A DNA stretch of 64,000 nt from Bacillus nakamurai (GCF_001584325.1 NZ_LSAZ01000002.1:1-64000), one strand, 5' to 3'; numbered from the stretch's first letter, positions 27,977-37,708 are shown. Numbers and translations are program-made. Notes: generated by a model not told the origin, from the letters alone.

Positions 27977-28069
27977 TTATTCTTTCTCAGGTTTGCTATC
28001 ATAGCCCGCCGTAAAAATGGATACTAAAAAAGTGAGAATGACCCCCAGCATGATGATCGTTTTCATCAT
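27977..28069 (-). CDS. 30-aa single-span membrane peptide
   Basis: The short frame MMKTIIMLGVILTFLVSIFT ... KPEKE starts at ATG 28069 directly after AAAGAGGAGGAGA, an excellent ribosome site. It has one hydrophobic helix followed by a charged tail. The longer frame reaching 28210 is not used because the ribosome site is internal. Small membrane peptides of this kind are known as subunits or regulators in Bacillus, but I do not recognise this one. Confidence 0.65.
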   Translation of the reverse strand: MMKTIIMLGVILTFLVSIFTAGYDSKPEKE

Positions 28070-28276
28070 TTCTCCTCCTCTTTGTTTTTCCATTTGATGT
28101 CCGAGTCTGGATGAAACTGTATTTCCTTTATTATGAACGGTGCGTAGGACCCTTGTCAATGACCGCTGAAACCTCTTTATTTTTAAGAAACGAAAAGCAT
28201 GTGTCATCACATCACCGCATAGATTGTATCAAAGTACCTTATTTATAGCGCATTAACCATGATAGAGGAGGTTCTT

Positions 28277-30172
28277 ATGGATATATTAAAGAAAATTGAA
28301 AAGTACAGAGAGGAAGAGCAGCGTCTCAAATGGGAAGGGACGTTCGCTGATTATTTGGAGATCATAAAAGAAAATCCATTGGTCGCGCAGTCTGCTCATT
28401 CTCGCGTATTTAATATGATAAAAGACAGCGGAATTGAGGAGGCTGACGATAAAAAAACATACAGCTTTTTCTCACGGGAGCTGTTCGGGCTCGAGGAATC
28501 GCTGGAACGGCTCGTAGAAGAATATTTTCACCCGGCTGCCAAGCGGCTTGACGTAAGAAAGCGGATATTGCTGTTAATGGGGCCTGTCAGCGGCGGGAAA
28601 TCAACACTTGTCACCATGCTGAAAAAAGGACTTGAAGCCTATTCCCTGACTGACAACGGCGCTGTTTATGCCATTAAAGGCTGCCCGATGCACGAAGACC
28701 CTCTCCATCTCATCCCCCATCATCTGCGCGACGACTTCTATAGAGAATACGGGATCAGAATCGAGGGCAGCCTTTCTCCCCTCAATGTCATGCGGCTTGA
28801 AGAAGAATACGGCGGCAGAATTGAGGAAGTAAAGGTTGAGCGTATTTTCTTCTCTGAGGATAAGCGGACCGGGATCGGAACCTTCAGTCCATCCGATCCG
28901 AAATCTCAAGATATCGCCGATTTAACGGGAAGCATTGATTTCTCAACAATTGCTGAATACGGGTCAGAATCAGACCCGCGCGCCTATCGGTTTGACGGCG
29001 AATTAAATAAAGCGAACCGCGGGATGATGGAGTTTCAGGAGATGCTGAAATGTGATGAAAAATTCCTGTGGCACCTGCTGTCGCTCACGCAGGAAGGAAA
29101 TTTTAAAGCCGGGCGTTTCGCTCTGATCTCAGCCGACGAACTGATTATCGCCCATACAAACGAAACGGAGTACCGGTCTTTTATTGCAAATAAGAAAAAC
29201 GAAGCACTCCACTCCAGAATCATCGTTATGCCTGTCCCGTATAACTTAAAGGTGTCCGAGGAAGAGCGGATTTATGAAAAAATGATTTCTGAAAGTGATG
29301 TGTCTGACGTTCACATCGCCCCTCATACATTAAAAGTGGCTGCGATGTTTTCGATTTTAAGCCGTCTGAAGGAGCCGAAGCGGTCTGATATCGATTTGGT
29401 CAAAAAAATGAGGCTGTATGACGGAGAAAGCGTTGAAGGATACAACTCCGTCGACCTTGAAGATATGAAGAAGGAATATCATGATGAAGGAATGAGCGGA
29501 ATTGACCCGCGTTACGTCATTAACCGGATTTCTTCAACGATTATCAGAAAAAATATGGAGTCCATCAATTCGCTCGACGTGCTCCGTTCTTTGAAAGAAG
29601 GGCTTGAACAGCATCCGTCCATCTCAAGCGAGGACAAAGAGCGTTATTTGAATTTTATTTCTGCGGCCCGTAAAGAGTACGATGATATCGCCAAAAAAGA
29701 AGTGCAAAAGGCGTTCGTCTACTCATATGAAGAATCTGCAAAAACGCTGATGGACAATTATTTAGACAATGTCGAAGCTTACTGCAACAAAAATAAGCTT
29801 CGTGATCCGCTGACGGGGGAAGAAATGAATCCTGATGAAAAGCTGATGAGATCGATCGAAGAGCAGATCGGCATTTCAGAAAACGCGAAAAAAGCGTTCC
29901 GCGAAGAAATTTTAATCCGTATTTCCGCTTATGCGAGAAAAGGAAAACGCTTCGACTATAATTCCCACGAAAGACTGCGTGAAGCGATTCAGAAAAAGCT
30001 GTTCGCCGATTTAAAGGATGTAGTGAAAATTACGACCTCAACCAAGACGCCGGATGAGCAGCAGCTCAAAAAGGTCAATGAAGTTGTGGCCCGTTTAATA
30101 GATGAACACGGCTATAATTCGACAAGCGCAAATGAATTGCTGAAGTATGTCGGAAGCCTGCTGAACCGCTGA
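28277..30172 (+). CDS. prkA: AAA+ protein PrkA
   Basis: The 631-aa protein has a PrkA AAA domain with Walker A GPVSGGKSTL (about residue 103) and a C-terminal kinase-like domain (about 420-630). It was described as a serine protein kinase and later as a Lon-like protease with a role in sporulation. Start ATG 28277 follows GAGGAGG; length equals B. subtilis PrkA. It is followed by yhbH, its usual neighbour in endospore formers. Confidence 0.95.
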   Translation: MDILKKIEKYREEEQRLKWEGTFADYLEIIKENPLVAQSAHSRVFNMIKDSGIEEADDKKTYSFFSRELFGLEESLERLVEEYFHPAAKRLDVRKRILLLMGPVSGGKSTLVTMLKKGLEAYSLTDNGAVYAIKGCPMHEDPLHLIPHHLRDDFYREYGIRIEGSLSPLNVMRLEEEYGGRIEEVKVERIFFSEDKRTGIGTFSPSDPKSQDIADLTGSIDFSTIAEYGSESDPRAYRFDGELNKANRGMMEFQEMLKCDEKFLWHLLSLTQEGNFKAGRFALISADELIIAHTNETEYRSFIANKKNEALHSRIIVMPVPYNLKVSEEERIYEKMISESDVSDVHIAPHTLKVAAMFSILSRLKEPKRSDIDLVKKMRLYDGESVEGYNSVDLEDMKKEYHDEGMSGIDPRYVINRISSTIIRKNMESINSLDVLRSLKEGLEQHPSISSEDKERYLNFISAARKEYDDIAKKEVQKAFVYSYEESAKTLMDNYLDNVEAYCNKNKLRDPLTGEEMNPDEKLMRSIEEQIGISENAKKAFREEILIRISAYARKGKRFDYNSHERLREAIQKKLFADLKDVVKITTSTKTPDEQQLKKVNEVVARLIDEHGYNSTSANELLKYVGSLLNR

Positions 30173-30188
30173 TGCTTAAGTTTCATCA

Positions 30189-30220
30189 GAACCCGTCCTT
30201 TTACGGACGGGTTCTTTGTC
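30189..30220 (+). terminator. Terminator of prkA
   Basis: GAACCCGTCC and GGACGGGTTC form a perfect 10-bp stem followed by TTTGTCTTTTT. Confidence 0.85.
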
Positions 30221-30297
30221 TTTTTTTCGCAATTGTTTGTCAATTGACGGAGCGGATCGGCATAAGATAAAAATAAATCTTTTCGGCGGACTTGTTT

Positions 30298-30326
30298 CAT
30301 AAACCAGCCCAAGCCGGAATACACAT
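30298..30326 (+). promoter_or_regulatory. Possible SigE promoter of yhbH
   Basis: TCATAAA (30298-30304) and AATACACAT (30318-30326) resemble SigE -35 and -10 elements with a suitable spacer, 35 bases before yhbH. yhbH is a mother-cell sporulation gene in B. subtilis, which fits. Confidence 0.4.
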
Positions 30327-30360
30327 GTAAAACGAACATAACGGTTAAGGAGGGGAATTC

Positions 30361-31530
30361 ATGTCCCACAATGACAGCGGCAATTTTTTGATTTCAGAGG
30401 AAGACTGGTCCCTCCATCGCAAAGGCTTTGACGACCAGCAGCGCCACCAAAAGAAAGTGCAGGAAGCCATCAAAAATAATCTGCCAGATCTTGTGACCGA
30501 AGAAAGCATTATTATGTCCAACGGAAAAGATGTCGTGAAGATTCCGATCCGTTCGCTTGATGAATATAAGATCCGCTATAACTATGATAAAAACAAACAT
30601 GTGGGCCAAGGTGAAGGTGACAGCCAGGTCGGCGATGTCGTCGCCAGGGACGGCGCGGATAAAAAGCAAGGGGCCGGAAAAGGCCAGGGAGCCGGCGACC
30701 AGGCGGGCGAGGATTATTATGAAGCGGAAATTTCATTAATGGACTTAGAGGAAGCGCTGTTTAAGGAATTAGAACTGCCGAATCTGCAGCAAAAGGAAAG
30801 GGACAATATCGTCAATACCGATATCGAGTTTAATGACATCCGGAAAACCGGGTTAACAGGGAATATTGATAAGAAAAGAACGATGATGTCCGCATATAAA
30901 CGAAACGCCATGTCCGGAAAACCGTCGTTTTATCCGATTTATCCGGAGGATTTGAAATATAAAACATGGAATGATGTAACTAAGCCGGAGTCGAAAGCCG
31001 TCGTTTTAGCAATGATGGATACAAGCGGTTCGATGGGCGTCTGGGAAAAATATATGGCGAGAAGCTTCTTTTTTTGGATGACACGATTTTTACGGACAAA
31101 GTATGAGACGGTTGATATCGAATTTATCGCCCATCATACGGAAGCGAAAGTCGTGTCGGAGGAAGATTTCTTCTCCAAAGGGGAAAGCGGCGGAACCATC
31201 TGCTCATCCGTTTACCGAAAGTCTCTTGAATTAATTGATGAAAAATACGACCCGTCCCGCTATAACATCTATCCGTTTCATTTCTCGGACGGTGATAATT
31301 TAACGTCAGACAACGCGCGGTGCGTGAAACTTGTCAACGACATTATGAAAAAGTCGAATTTATTCTGCTACGGCGAGGTCAACCAATATAACAGGCATTC
31401 CACGCTTATGTCCGCGTATAAAAATGTCAAGGACGATAAATTCAAATATTACATTTTAAAACAGAAATCAGACGTTTTTCAGGCGCTGAAAAACTTTTTC
31501 AAGAAAGAGGAAATAGGAGTAAGCGGTTAA
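30361..31530 (+). CDS. yhbH: Sporulation protein YhbH (VWA-like)
   Basis: The 389-aa protein has a charged N-terminus, a Gly-rich stretch with [19 protein letters not shown] (about residues 99-117), and a von Willebrand A-like domain from about 215 with the metal-site motif MMDTSGSMG and [10 protein letters not shown]. It is conserved in endospore formers and paired with PrkA. The partner or substrate is unknown. ATG 30361 follows AAGGAGGGG. Confidence 0.92.
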   Translation: MSHNDSGNFLISEEDWSLHRKGFDDQQRHQKKVQEAIKNNLPDLVTEESIIMSNGKDVVKIPIRSLDEYKIRYNYDKNKHVGQGEGDSQVGDVVARDGADKKQGAGKGQGAGDQAGEDYYEAEISLMDLEEALFKELELPNLQQKERDNIVNTDIEFNDIRKTGLTGNIDKKRTMMSAYKRNAMSGKPSFYPIYPEDLKYKTWNDVTKPESKAVVLAMMDTSGSMGVWEKYMARSFFFWMTRFLRTKYETVDIEFIAHHTEAKVVSEEDFFSKGESGGTICSSVYRKSLELIDEKYDPSRYNIYPFHFSDGDNLTSDNARCVKLVNDIMKKSNLFCYGEVNQYNRHSTLMSAYKNVKDDKFKYYILKQKSDVFQALKNFFKKEEIGVSG

Positions 31531-31557
31531 CAGCCCTTCCCGGAAAGCCATGTAGAA

Positions 31558-31594
31558 ATCGTACAGCAACGGTTCTCTGCACGGCTTTTTTTTA
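31558..31594 (+). terminator. Terminator of yhbH
   Basis: CGTACAG and CTGCACG pair (one G-U) with a short loop and are followed by GCTTTTTTT. Confidence 0.6.
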
Positions 31595-31713
31595 TTAAAA
31601 ATAAGGCATAAAAAAAGATCGTAAAAAATGAAACTTTTCTCTTTACAAATCTTATTTCATTTATTAATATTTTATCTTGTGAACTATTATTAAGGGAATG
31701 AGGTGAAAATACG

Positions 31714-32178
31714 GTGATTGAATCAGAGCGTGCTTTGCTCAGTTTTGAACAGCTGTTTGATACATCCAGATCAATTTATAAAAAGCAAAAGATGATTCTG
31801 GAGACTGTTCTTGAGCCTTTTGATATTACAGTCCTTCAATATCTGCTGATGTACAAAATACACAAGAGCGGAAGCACGGCGCTTTCAAGGCTGGCTTTGT
31901 CGCTGGATCTGAAACCGGCGTCTGTAACCAGAATGACGGACATTCTGTATAAGCGCCGCTTAATGGTTCGGAGCGACTATCACGATGACCGGCGTGTTGT
32001 TATGATTCAGTTAACCGAAGAGGGGGAAGAACTTCTACAGAAAGCTGCTGTTCAGTACGCTGAAAAAGCGGCAGGCCTTTACAGGCAGCTTAATCCCGCA
32101 GAACTGCAGTACTTGCGTAAGCTTGCAGAAAGTTTAACGAAGCTTGCGAACGGCTGTGCAGTGAAAAACGGAAAATAA
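31714..32178 (+). CDS. yhbI: MarR-family regulator YhbI
   Basis: The 154-aa winged-helix protein has the MarR core: SRLALSLDLKPASVTRMTDI (recognition helix) and YHDDRRVVMIQLTEEGEEL (wing). GTG 31714 follows AATGAGGTG. It precedes a membrane-fusion protein and a multidrug permease, the classic MarR-EmrA-EmrB arrangement, so it probably represses this operon and responds to a small aromatic ligand. Confidence 0.9.
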   Translation: MIESERALLSFEQLFDTSRSIYKKQKMILETVLEPFDITVLQYLLMYKIHKSGSTALSRLALSLDLKPASVTRMTDILYKRRLMVRSDYHDDRRVVMIQLTEEGEELLQKAAVQYAEKAAGLYRQLNPAELQYLRKLAESLTKLANGCAVKNGK

Positions 32179-32247
32179 AAAAATTCCCACATATTTTTAT
32201 CATCATTCCACAAAATGATAGAGGAAGAAACGAAAGGAGAAAACAAA

Positions 32248-32880
32248 ATGAACAGAGGACGTTTAATTCTGACCAACATTATCGGTTTGATTGTTGTTCT
32301 TGCAATTATAGGCGGAGGTGCTTACTACTATTATCAAAGCACGCACTATGTAAAAACCGATGAAGCAAAAGTAGCCGGCGACATGGCTGCAATCACAGCT
32401 CCAGTAGCTGGTAAAGTAACAGACTGGAACCTTGATGAGGGGAAAGAAGTAAGCAAAAACGACGTTGTTGCGAAAATCAAAGGCCAGCAATCAGCTGACG
32501 TTAAAGCCATCATGGACGGAACAATCGTGAAAAACGAAGTGAAAAACGGCCAAATGGTGCAAGCGGGTACAACAATTGCCCAAGAAATTGACATGAAACA
32601 CCTTTACATCACAGCTAACATTAAAGAAACAGACATTAAAGACATTGAAGTAGGAAACAAAGTAGACGTTGTCGTTGACGGCGATCCAAATACAACATTT
32701 GACGGAACAGTAGAAGAAATCGGCTATGCGACAAACTCTACATTTGATATGCTGCCGTCTTCAAACTCAAGCGGCAACTACACAAAAGTAACGCAAAAAG
32801 TTCCTGTTAAAATTTCACTCAGCAACCCATCTGACAAGGTGCTTCCTGGTATGAACGCATCTGTAAAAATCTCTGAATAA
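32248..32880 (+). CDS. yhbJ: Membrane fusion protein YhbJ (HlyD/EmrA type)
   Basis: The 210-aa protein has an N-terminal membrane anchor (about residues 8-27) and two biotinyl-lipoyl-like segments: AKVAGDMAAITAPVAGKVTDW and IMDGTIVKNEVKNGQMVQAG. ATG 32248 follows AAAGGAG; the longer open frame is excluded. It should link the YhcA permease to the cell envelope. Codon use is markedly biased to A/T third positions, as in highly expressed Bacillus genes. Confidence 0.9.
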   Translation: MNRGRLILTNIIGLIVVLAIIGGGAYYYYQSTHYVKTDEAKVAGDMAAITAPVAGKVTDWNLDEGKEVSKNDVVAKIKGQQSADVKAIMDGTIVKNEVKNGQMVQAGTTIAQEIDMKHLYITANIKETDIKDIEVGNKVDVVVDGDPNTTFDGTVEEIGYATNSTFDMLPSSNSSGNYTKVTQKVPVKISLSNPSDKVLPGMNASVKISE

Positions 32881-32920
32881 TACAGATCAGTCATCAAACC
32901 ATGAAGGGAGGTTGTCTTAG

Positions 32921-34516
32921 GTGGCTAAATCAGATAATCAAGTAAAAAGTCCTAAAACATTGCTTATTGTGCTTATGGCCGGGTTATTCCTGGCGATCTT
33001 GAACCAAACGCTTCTAAACGTGGCGATGCCGCACTTAATGACCGAGTTCGGTGTGAGTGCATCGACGATTCAGTGGCTGACGACCGGGTATATGCTGGTC
33101 AACGGCGTGTTGATTCCGTTATCGGCCTTCTTAATTACCCGATTCGGACAGAGAAGCCTCTTTCTCGTCGCCATGTTCTGTTTTACAGCGGGAACGTTAG
33201 TCTGCGGAATCGCGCCTAACTTCTCAACCATGCTGATCGGCCGGTTAATTCAGGCGGTCGGCGGCGGTATACTTCAGCCGCTTGTTATGACAACCATTCT
33301 GCTTATCTTCCCGCCTGAAAGCAGGGGGAAAGGAATGGGGATTTTCGGTCTTGCGATGATGTTTGCTCCTGCGGTCGGACCGACTCTTTCCGGCTGGATT
33401 ATTGAGCATTACACATGGCGGATCATGTTCTACGGCCTGGTTCCGATCGGGGCAATCGTTATTATCGTAGCGTTTTTCCTCTTTAAGAACTTGGTTGAAC
33501 CGCAAAAAATCAAACTCGACAGCTTGGGTGCGATCCTTTCAATTATCGGATTTGCCTCATTGCTTTACGGAGTCAGTGAAGCGGGAAGCGACGGCTGGGG
33601 AGATCCGATCGTTCTGTCTACCGTTATTGTCGGTATCATTGCGATTGCGGCATTTGTCATTCAGCAGCTGCGCTCAGACAAACCGATGCTTGACTTCAGA
33701 GTATTTAAATACGACATTTTCTCACTGTCCAGTGTCATAAATGTCATTATTACCGTTGCGCTTTACACAGGGATGTTCCTGCTTCCGATTTACTTACAGA
33801 ACCTGGTCGGCTTTACGGCGCTTCAATCCGGTCTATTGCTCTTGCCGGGCGCGATTGTCATGCTGATCATGTCGCCGATTTCTGGAATTCTGTTTGACAA
33901 AATCGGTCCGAGACCGCTTGCGATTATCGGGCTGGTCATTACGGTTGCGACGACATTCCAATATACAAAATTGACAATTGATACGCCTTACACGCACATT
34001 ATGCTTGTCTACGCGATCCGCGCGTTCGGTATGTCATTGTTAATGATGCCAGTGATGACAGCCGGGATGAACCAGCTTCCGGCCCGCTTGAACAGCCACG
34101 GTACGGCGATGAGCAACACGCTCCGCCAAATCAGCGGTTCAATCGGAACAAGTTTAATCACAACGATTTACACGAATCGCACGACATTCCATTATGCGCA
34201 AATTGCCGATAAAACAAGTACGGCTGATCCGAGCTTTATGCAGTCATTCCAAAGCGCGGTTTCGAATTTAATGGTTAACATGAACATGTCCCTTGATGCA
34301 GCCAAAACAACCGTGTATTCATATCTCTACAAAACGGCTACACTTAATTCCAACGTAATGGGAATTAATGATGCGTTTATGTGGGCGACGATCTTTGCGG
34401 TTATCGGCGTTGTCTTAAGCCTTTTCTTGCGTGACGTAAGAAAAGACAAACAAAGAGCGAAGAAAAAAGAGGAGCTGTCATTGCTTCCGGCCCCTAAAGA
34501 AGTGAAGGAATCTTAA
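32921..34516 (+). CDS. yhcA: MFS drug efflux permease YhcA (EmrB type)
   Basis: The 531-aa protein has 14 predicted spans of the DHA2 family; LNQTLLNVAMPHLMTEFG marks helix 1 and GGGILQPLVMTTILLIFPPE and GPTLSGWIIEHYTWRIMF mark motifs in helices 4-6. It starts at GTG 32921 after GGGAGG. With YhbJ it should form an EmrAB-like exporter under YhbI control. Confidence 0.93.
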   Translation: MAKSDNQVKSPKTLLIVLMAGLFLAILNQTLLNVAMPHLMTEFGVSASTIQWLTTGYMLVNGVLIPLSAFLITRFGQRSLFLVAMFCFTAGTLVCGIAPNFSTMLIGRLIQAVGGGILQPLVMTTILLIFPPESRGKGMGIFGLAMMFAPAVGPTLSGWIIEHYTWRIMFYGLVPIGAIVIIVAFFLFKNLVEPQKIKLDSLGAILSIIGFASLLYGVSEAGSDGWGDPIVLSTVIVGIIAIAAFVIQQLRSDKPMLDFRVFKYDIFSLSSVINVIITVALYTGMFLLPIYLQNLVGFTALQSGLLLLPGAIVMLIMSPISGILFDKIGPRPLAIIGLVITVATTFQYTKLTIDTPYTHIMLVYAIRAFGMSLLMMPVMTAGMNQLPARLNSHGTAMSNTLRQISGSIGTSLITTIYTNRTTFHYAQIADKTSTADPSFMQSFQSAVSNLMVNMNMSLDAAKTTVYSYLYKTATLNSNVMGINDAFMWATIFAVIGVVLSLFLRDVRKDKQRAKKKEELSLLPAPKEVKES

Positions 34517-34540
34517 ACTTGTGATTGGGAGGTTTCCTGA

Positions 34541-35071
34541 ATGAAAATTTACGTAGTGTACGATAGTGAAGGCGAACACACAAAACATCTTGCCGAAGCC
34601 ATTGCAGAAGGTGCAAGAGAAAATGATGCGGCTGAAGTTCTGATCGACCATGTCGATCATGCCGACATCCGCAAGCTGAAAGAGATGGACGCCATTATCT
34701 GGGGCTGCCCTGGACATTTCGGCACAATCAGTTCAGGCTTAAAAGCGTGGATCGACAAGCTCGGCTATCTGTGGGCTGAGGGCGAACTGATCGATAAAGT
34801 CGGCGCTGTTTTCTGTACGACGGCGACAACGCACGGCGGATTAGAAATGACTATGCACAATCTGATCACTCCGATGTTTCACCAAGGCATGATTGTTGTC
34901 GGTCTGCCGGGCAATGTTCCTGAAAACGCGCTGTACGGCTCTTACTACGGCGCAGGTGTCACATGCCCGGTTGACAGTGATGTGCTGATAACGGAAGAAG
35001 GCCTTCAGTTAGGCCGCGCGCTTGGCAGACGTGTCAGCCAAGTCACAGGTAATTTAACAGCCGGACAGTAA
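34541..35071 (+). CDS. yhcB: Flavodoxin-like NAD(P)H:quinone oxidoreductase YhcB
   Basis: The 176-aa protein has the WrbA-type flavodoxin fold: [20 protein letters not shown] for phosphate binding, [20 protein letters not shown] around the isoalloxazine, and [14 protein letters not shown]. It likely performs two-electron quinone reduction. ATG 34541 follows GGGAGG. It is 24 bases after yhcA, probably in the same operon. Confidence 0.9.
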   Translation: MKIYVVYDSEGEHTKHLAEAIAEGARENDAAEVLIDHVDHADIRKLKEMDAIIWGCPGHFGTISSGLKAWIDKLGYLWAEGELIDKVGAVFCTTATTHGGLEMTMHNLITPMFHQGMIVVGLPGNVPENALYGSYYGAGVTCPVDSDVLITEEGLQLGRALGRRVSQVTGNLTAGQ

Positions 35072-35083
35072 GGAGAGGGTTAT

Positions 35084-35452
35084 ATGGCCATTATTATAGC
35101 GGTTATTGCTGCTGTCATTGTGATTGCACTTCTTATCACATTCAACGTCCGTAACACTTCTGCTGGACAAAATGTAAAAAATGAAACAAGAGAAGCGATC
35201 GGCACTTCAGCCGAACAGCCGGAAAAGCATGATCCGGCCGTGGAACGCTCGGCTGAACATGTTCCCGTTGTTGTAAAGTCTGATTCTCCTAAAGAGAAAA
35301 AGAATACAATGGCCGACGATGTTTACCGTCAGGCGCTTCAGAAGTTTAAAACTTCTGACGGGGAGCAGCCGAAAAACGATCCAACAAGCGACAAAATGCA
35401 GGATAGCAGCTATCGTGATGCGCTGCTCTCCTTAAAAAACAAAAAGAAATAA
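35084..35452 (+). CDS. yhcC: Membrane-anchored hydrophilic protein YhcC
   Basis: The 122-aa protein has one N-terminal membrane helix (about residues 2-20) and a long charged tail with two similar blocks, DDVYRQALQKFKTS and DSSYRDALLSLKNKK. It is the last gene of the yhbI-yhcC cluster and is followed by a strong terminator. Function unknown. Confidence 0.85.
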   Translation: MAIIIAVIAAVIVIALLITFNVRNTSAGQNVKNETREAIGTSAEQPEKHDPAVERSAEHVPVVVKSDSPKEKKNTMADDVYRQALQKFKTSDGEQPKNDPTSDKMQDSSYRDALLSLKNKKK

Positions 35453-35456
35453 CGGA

Positions 35457-35494
35457 AAAAGGCAAATCTGCGTGAAAGCGGATTTGCCTTTTTT
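35457..35494 (+). terminator. Terminator after yhcC
   Basis: AAAGGCAAATCTGC and GCGGATTTGCCTTT form a 14-bp stem followed by TTTTG. Confidence 0.92.
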
Positions 35495-35568
35495 TGCATT
35501 CTTTTCTGAGGATGAACTAGTGTACTATGGTACTCATACACTGGAGCTGGAATGGAGAGAGAAAGAAA

Positions 35569-36336
35569 ATGAATTCGTTTTTAGGTTTGCTGAAAAAAGA
35601 TGCGAAGCTTTCATGGATAGGGCTGGCCGTATGGCTGTGCGGCATGATTTGCTGTGCCCTGATAGCACACGCCATCGCTGCCCGTGAAAAAGCACCGCTG
35701 GTCATATTCGGTTTCTTCGCGATGATGGGATTTTTTCAATTTCTGCTGTCGCCGCTTCTTATGTACTACCACCTTCGTAAAGAAGGGAAAAACCAGCTTT
35801 GGCTTTACAATCCGAATGGCGGGTTTTATTTACTGGCTTCCAAACTGACAGTTTCTTTGCTGTATCAGGTGATAGCGCAGCTGGCTTTGACCGGGTATGG
35901 AATCTGGATGTACCGTATGCTTTCTGTAAAAGGACTGTTTGAACAACAAATTCCATTGGCCGGCACGATCAGCTTGCTGAATGTTTACATGCTGATCAGT
36001 TCAGCGTATTTGTGTGTGATTGTAGCCGTATTTTGGACCGTTTTTCACTCTTTAAAACATTTCCCCGTCCTCCGCTGGGTGATTTGCGTCGTTATCGCAG
36101 CAGCATGGTCCTTTGTAGATAATAAAATCATTACGCCTTTTACAGAAATGGGAAGTCAGCTCTGGCCGGTAAAAGTGTATAGCGACTTTGAGTTTCATTA
36201 CGTAAAGCCGATAGGCTGGACCGTAGAGATGAAGGCCGTTCATTTATCGCTGCTTGAAATTCTTGTGGTGATTGTGCTGACCGCGCTGTTTCTTATTCTC
36301 GCTTCCGTCCTGCTTAATCGCAAGGTTGAGGTGTAA
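35569..36336 (+). CDS. yhcE: Membrane protein YhcE
   Basis: The 255-aa product has six hydrophobic segments typical of ABC-2-like permease subunits; the first span is WIGLAVWLCGMICCALIAH. ATG 35569 follows GGAGAGAGAAAG. It is first in the yhcE-yhcF-yhcG(-yhcI) unit; in B. subtilis the ATPases YhcG and YhcH and permease YhcI follow. Because those partners are destroyed here, the product is probably orphaned. Confidence 0.82.
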   Translation: MNSFLGLLKKDAKLSWIGLAVWLCGMICCALIAHAIAAREKAPLVIFGFFAMMGFFQFLLSPLLMYYHLRKEGKNQLWLYNPNGGFYLLASKLTVSLLYQVIAQLALTGYGIWMYRMLSVKGLFEQQIPLAGTISLLNVYMLISSAYLCVIVAVFWTVFHSLKHFPVLRWVICVVIAAAWSFVDNKIITPFTEMGSQLWPVKVYSDFEFHYVKPIGWTVEMKAVHLSLLEILVVIVLTALFLILASVLLNRKVEV

Positions 36337-36708
36337 TGATGGAACATGACTTCCAATCATCGAAGCCGATTTATTTACAAATTGCCGACCGTGTGTATTA
36401 TCGGCTGATTCGAAGCGAGCTTTCACCGGGTGACAAACTCCCATCAGTCAGAGAGATGGCTGTGCAGATGAAAGTAAATCCAAATACCATACAAAGAACG
36501 TATAGTGAGATGGAAAGGCTGGGGATCGTGGAAACAAGAAGAGGGCAGGGAACCTTTATAAGAAAGGCCTGATTTGACGGCGGAGCTGAAAGACAGGCTT
36601 ACAAAAGACGTGTTAAAACGTTTTGTCCAAGAGATGGCGGAACTTGGTTTATCTAAAGAAGAAATGCTGGACGGGATCAAACAATATGCGGAGGAAGACA
36701 AACGATGA
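36336..36708 (+). pseudogene. yhcF: GntR-family regulator YhcF, frameshifted
   Basis: The first 78 codons give an intact GntR winged helix (LSPGDKLPSVREMAVQMKVN and TIQRTYSEMERLGIVETRRG). TGA then ends the frame at 36572. The C-terminal part (LTAELKDRLTKDVLKRFVQE to YAEEDKR) continues in the +1 frame to TGA 36706-36708, which overlaps the start of the next gene as ATGA. Removing one G from AAAGGCC near 36565 restores RKPDLTAELK. The truncated protein keeps the DNA-binding part but lacks the C-terminal dimer helix. Confidence 0.82.
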
Positions 36709-37265
36709 ATCTCGCTTTTCAACATGTAACAAAAAAATACGGCCGCAAGCTTGCGGTCAAAAACGTATCATTCTCATTGTCTCCGGGGAAAATCTACGGC
36801 CTTTTAGGGCCGAACGGAAGCGGCAAATCAACAACGCTGAAGATGCTTGCCGGTCTTGCGTTTCCGACATCCGGCTCCGTAAAAATCGGTGACCGCACCG
36901 TAAGCCGGAACATGCTTTTGCAAACAGCCTATTTAACGGAACATGACATGTTTACCGGCCGCGTTACCGTCGGCGATATGCTCTTATTTTATCATTCTCA
37001 ATTTCCGGATTTTCAGCTGGAAAAAGCGTGTGAATTATTAACGGAAATGAACCTTTCAACAGAGCAGAAAATAAAAGAGCTGTCAAAAGGCAGCCGGGGC
37101 AGGCTGAAAATTGTTGCCAACACAGATTTATCACAGTATATGAATGGCACACCTGCTGTTGAGGGGATGACGATGACCTTTTCTGTCGTCATGCTTATCA
37201 TCTATTTTGTTATTTTTCAGCTCCTTGCATTTGGCGTGTTCTTAAAACGTGATATCGCTACCTGA
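36705..37265 (+). pseudogene. Fusion of yhcG 5' part with yhcI 3' end (deletion product)
   Basis: The 186-codon frame starts as ABC ATPase YhcG, with Walker [12 protein letters not shown] (about residue 36) and the signature-like [13 protein letters not shown] (about 124-136). At about residue 136 (nt 37111-37118) it changes abruptly to [20 protein letters not shown] plus one membrane span and [11 protein letters not shown], which is the end of the permease YhcI. Walker B and switch residues are missing. An in-frame deletion removed the rest of yhcG, all of yhcH and most of yhcI. The chimera cannot be a working ATPase. Confidence 0.85.
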
Positions 37266-37270
37266 TATAA

Positions 37271-37303
37271 AAAAAGCTGTTTTGCATTTGCAAAACAGCT
37301 TTT
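37271..37303 (+). terminator. Terminator of the yhcE-yhcI unit
   Basis: AAAGCTGTTTTGC and GCAAAACAGCTTT form a perfect 13-bp stem followed by T. Confidence 0.92.
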
Positions 37304-37309
37304 TAAATT

Positions 37310-37346
37310 GAAAAAAAAACCTGTCGGCTTACGCCGGCAGGTTTTA
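37310..37346 (-). terminator. Terminator of cspB
   Basis: On the minus strand AACCTGCCGGC and GCCGACAGGTT pair and are followed by TTTTTTT. Confidence 0.88.
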
Positions 37347-37353
37347 AAACAAT

Positions 37354-37602
<249 letters not shown>

Positions 37603-37679
37603 CTAAAACAAACTTCCAAGACGAAAACTCTTACAAAACTTTCTTCTTAAAGATAGTTCGAACAAAAATAATTACCTTT

Positions 37680-37708
37680 ACTCTACCAGTAATCTTGAGA
37701 AAAAACAA
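37680..37708 (-). promoter_or_regulatory. cspB promoter and start of its long leader
   Basis: On the minus strand TTGTTT (37708-37703) and TAGAGT (37685-37680) are 17 bases apart, giving a 5' untranslated region of roughly 120 bases. Confidence 0.6.

Noticed and set aside
28070-28210. N-terminal extension of the 30-aa membrane peptide
   Set aside because: The strong AGGAGG site lies inside the extension, immediately before ATG 28069.
33245-33740. Frames of about 80 codons inside yhcA on both strands
   Set aside because: Out-of-frame shadows of a conserved MFS permease.
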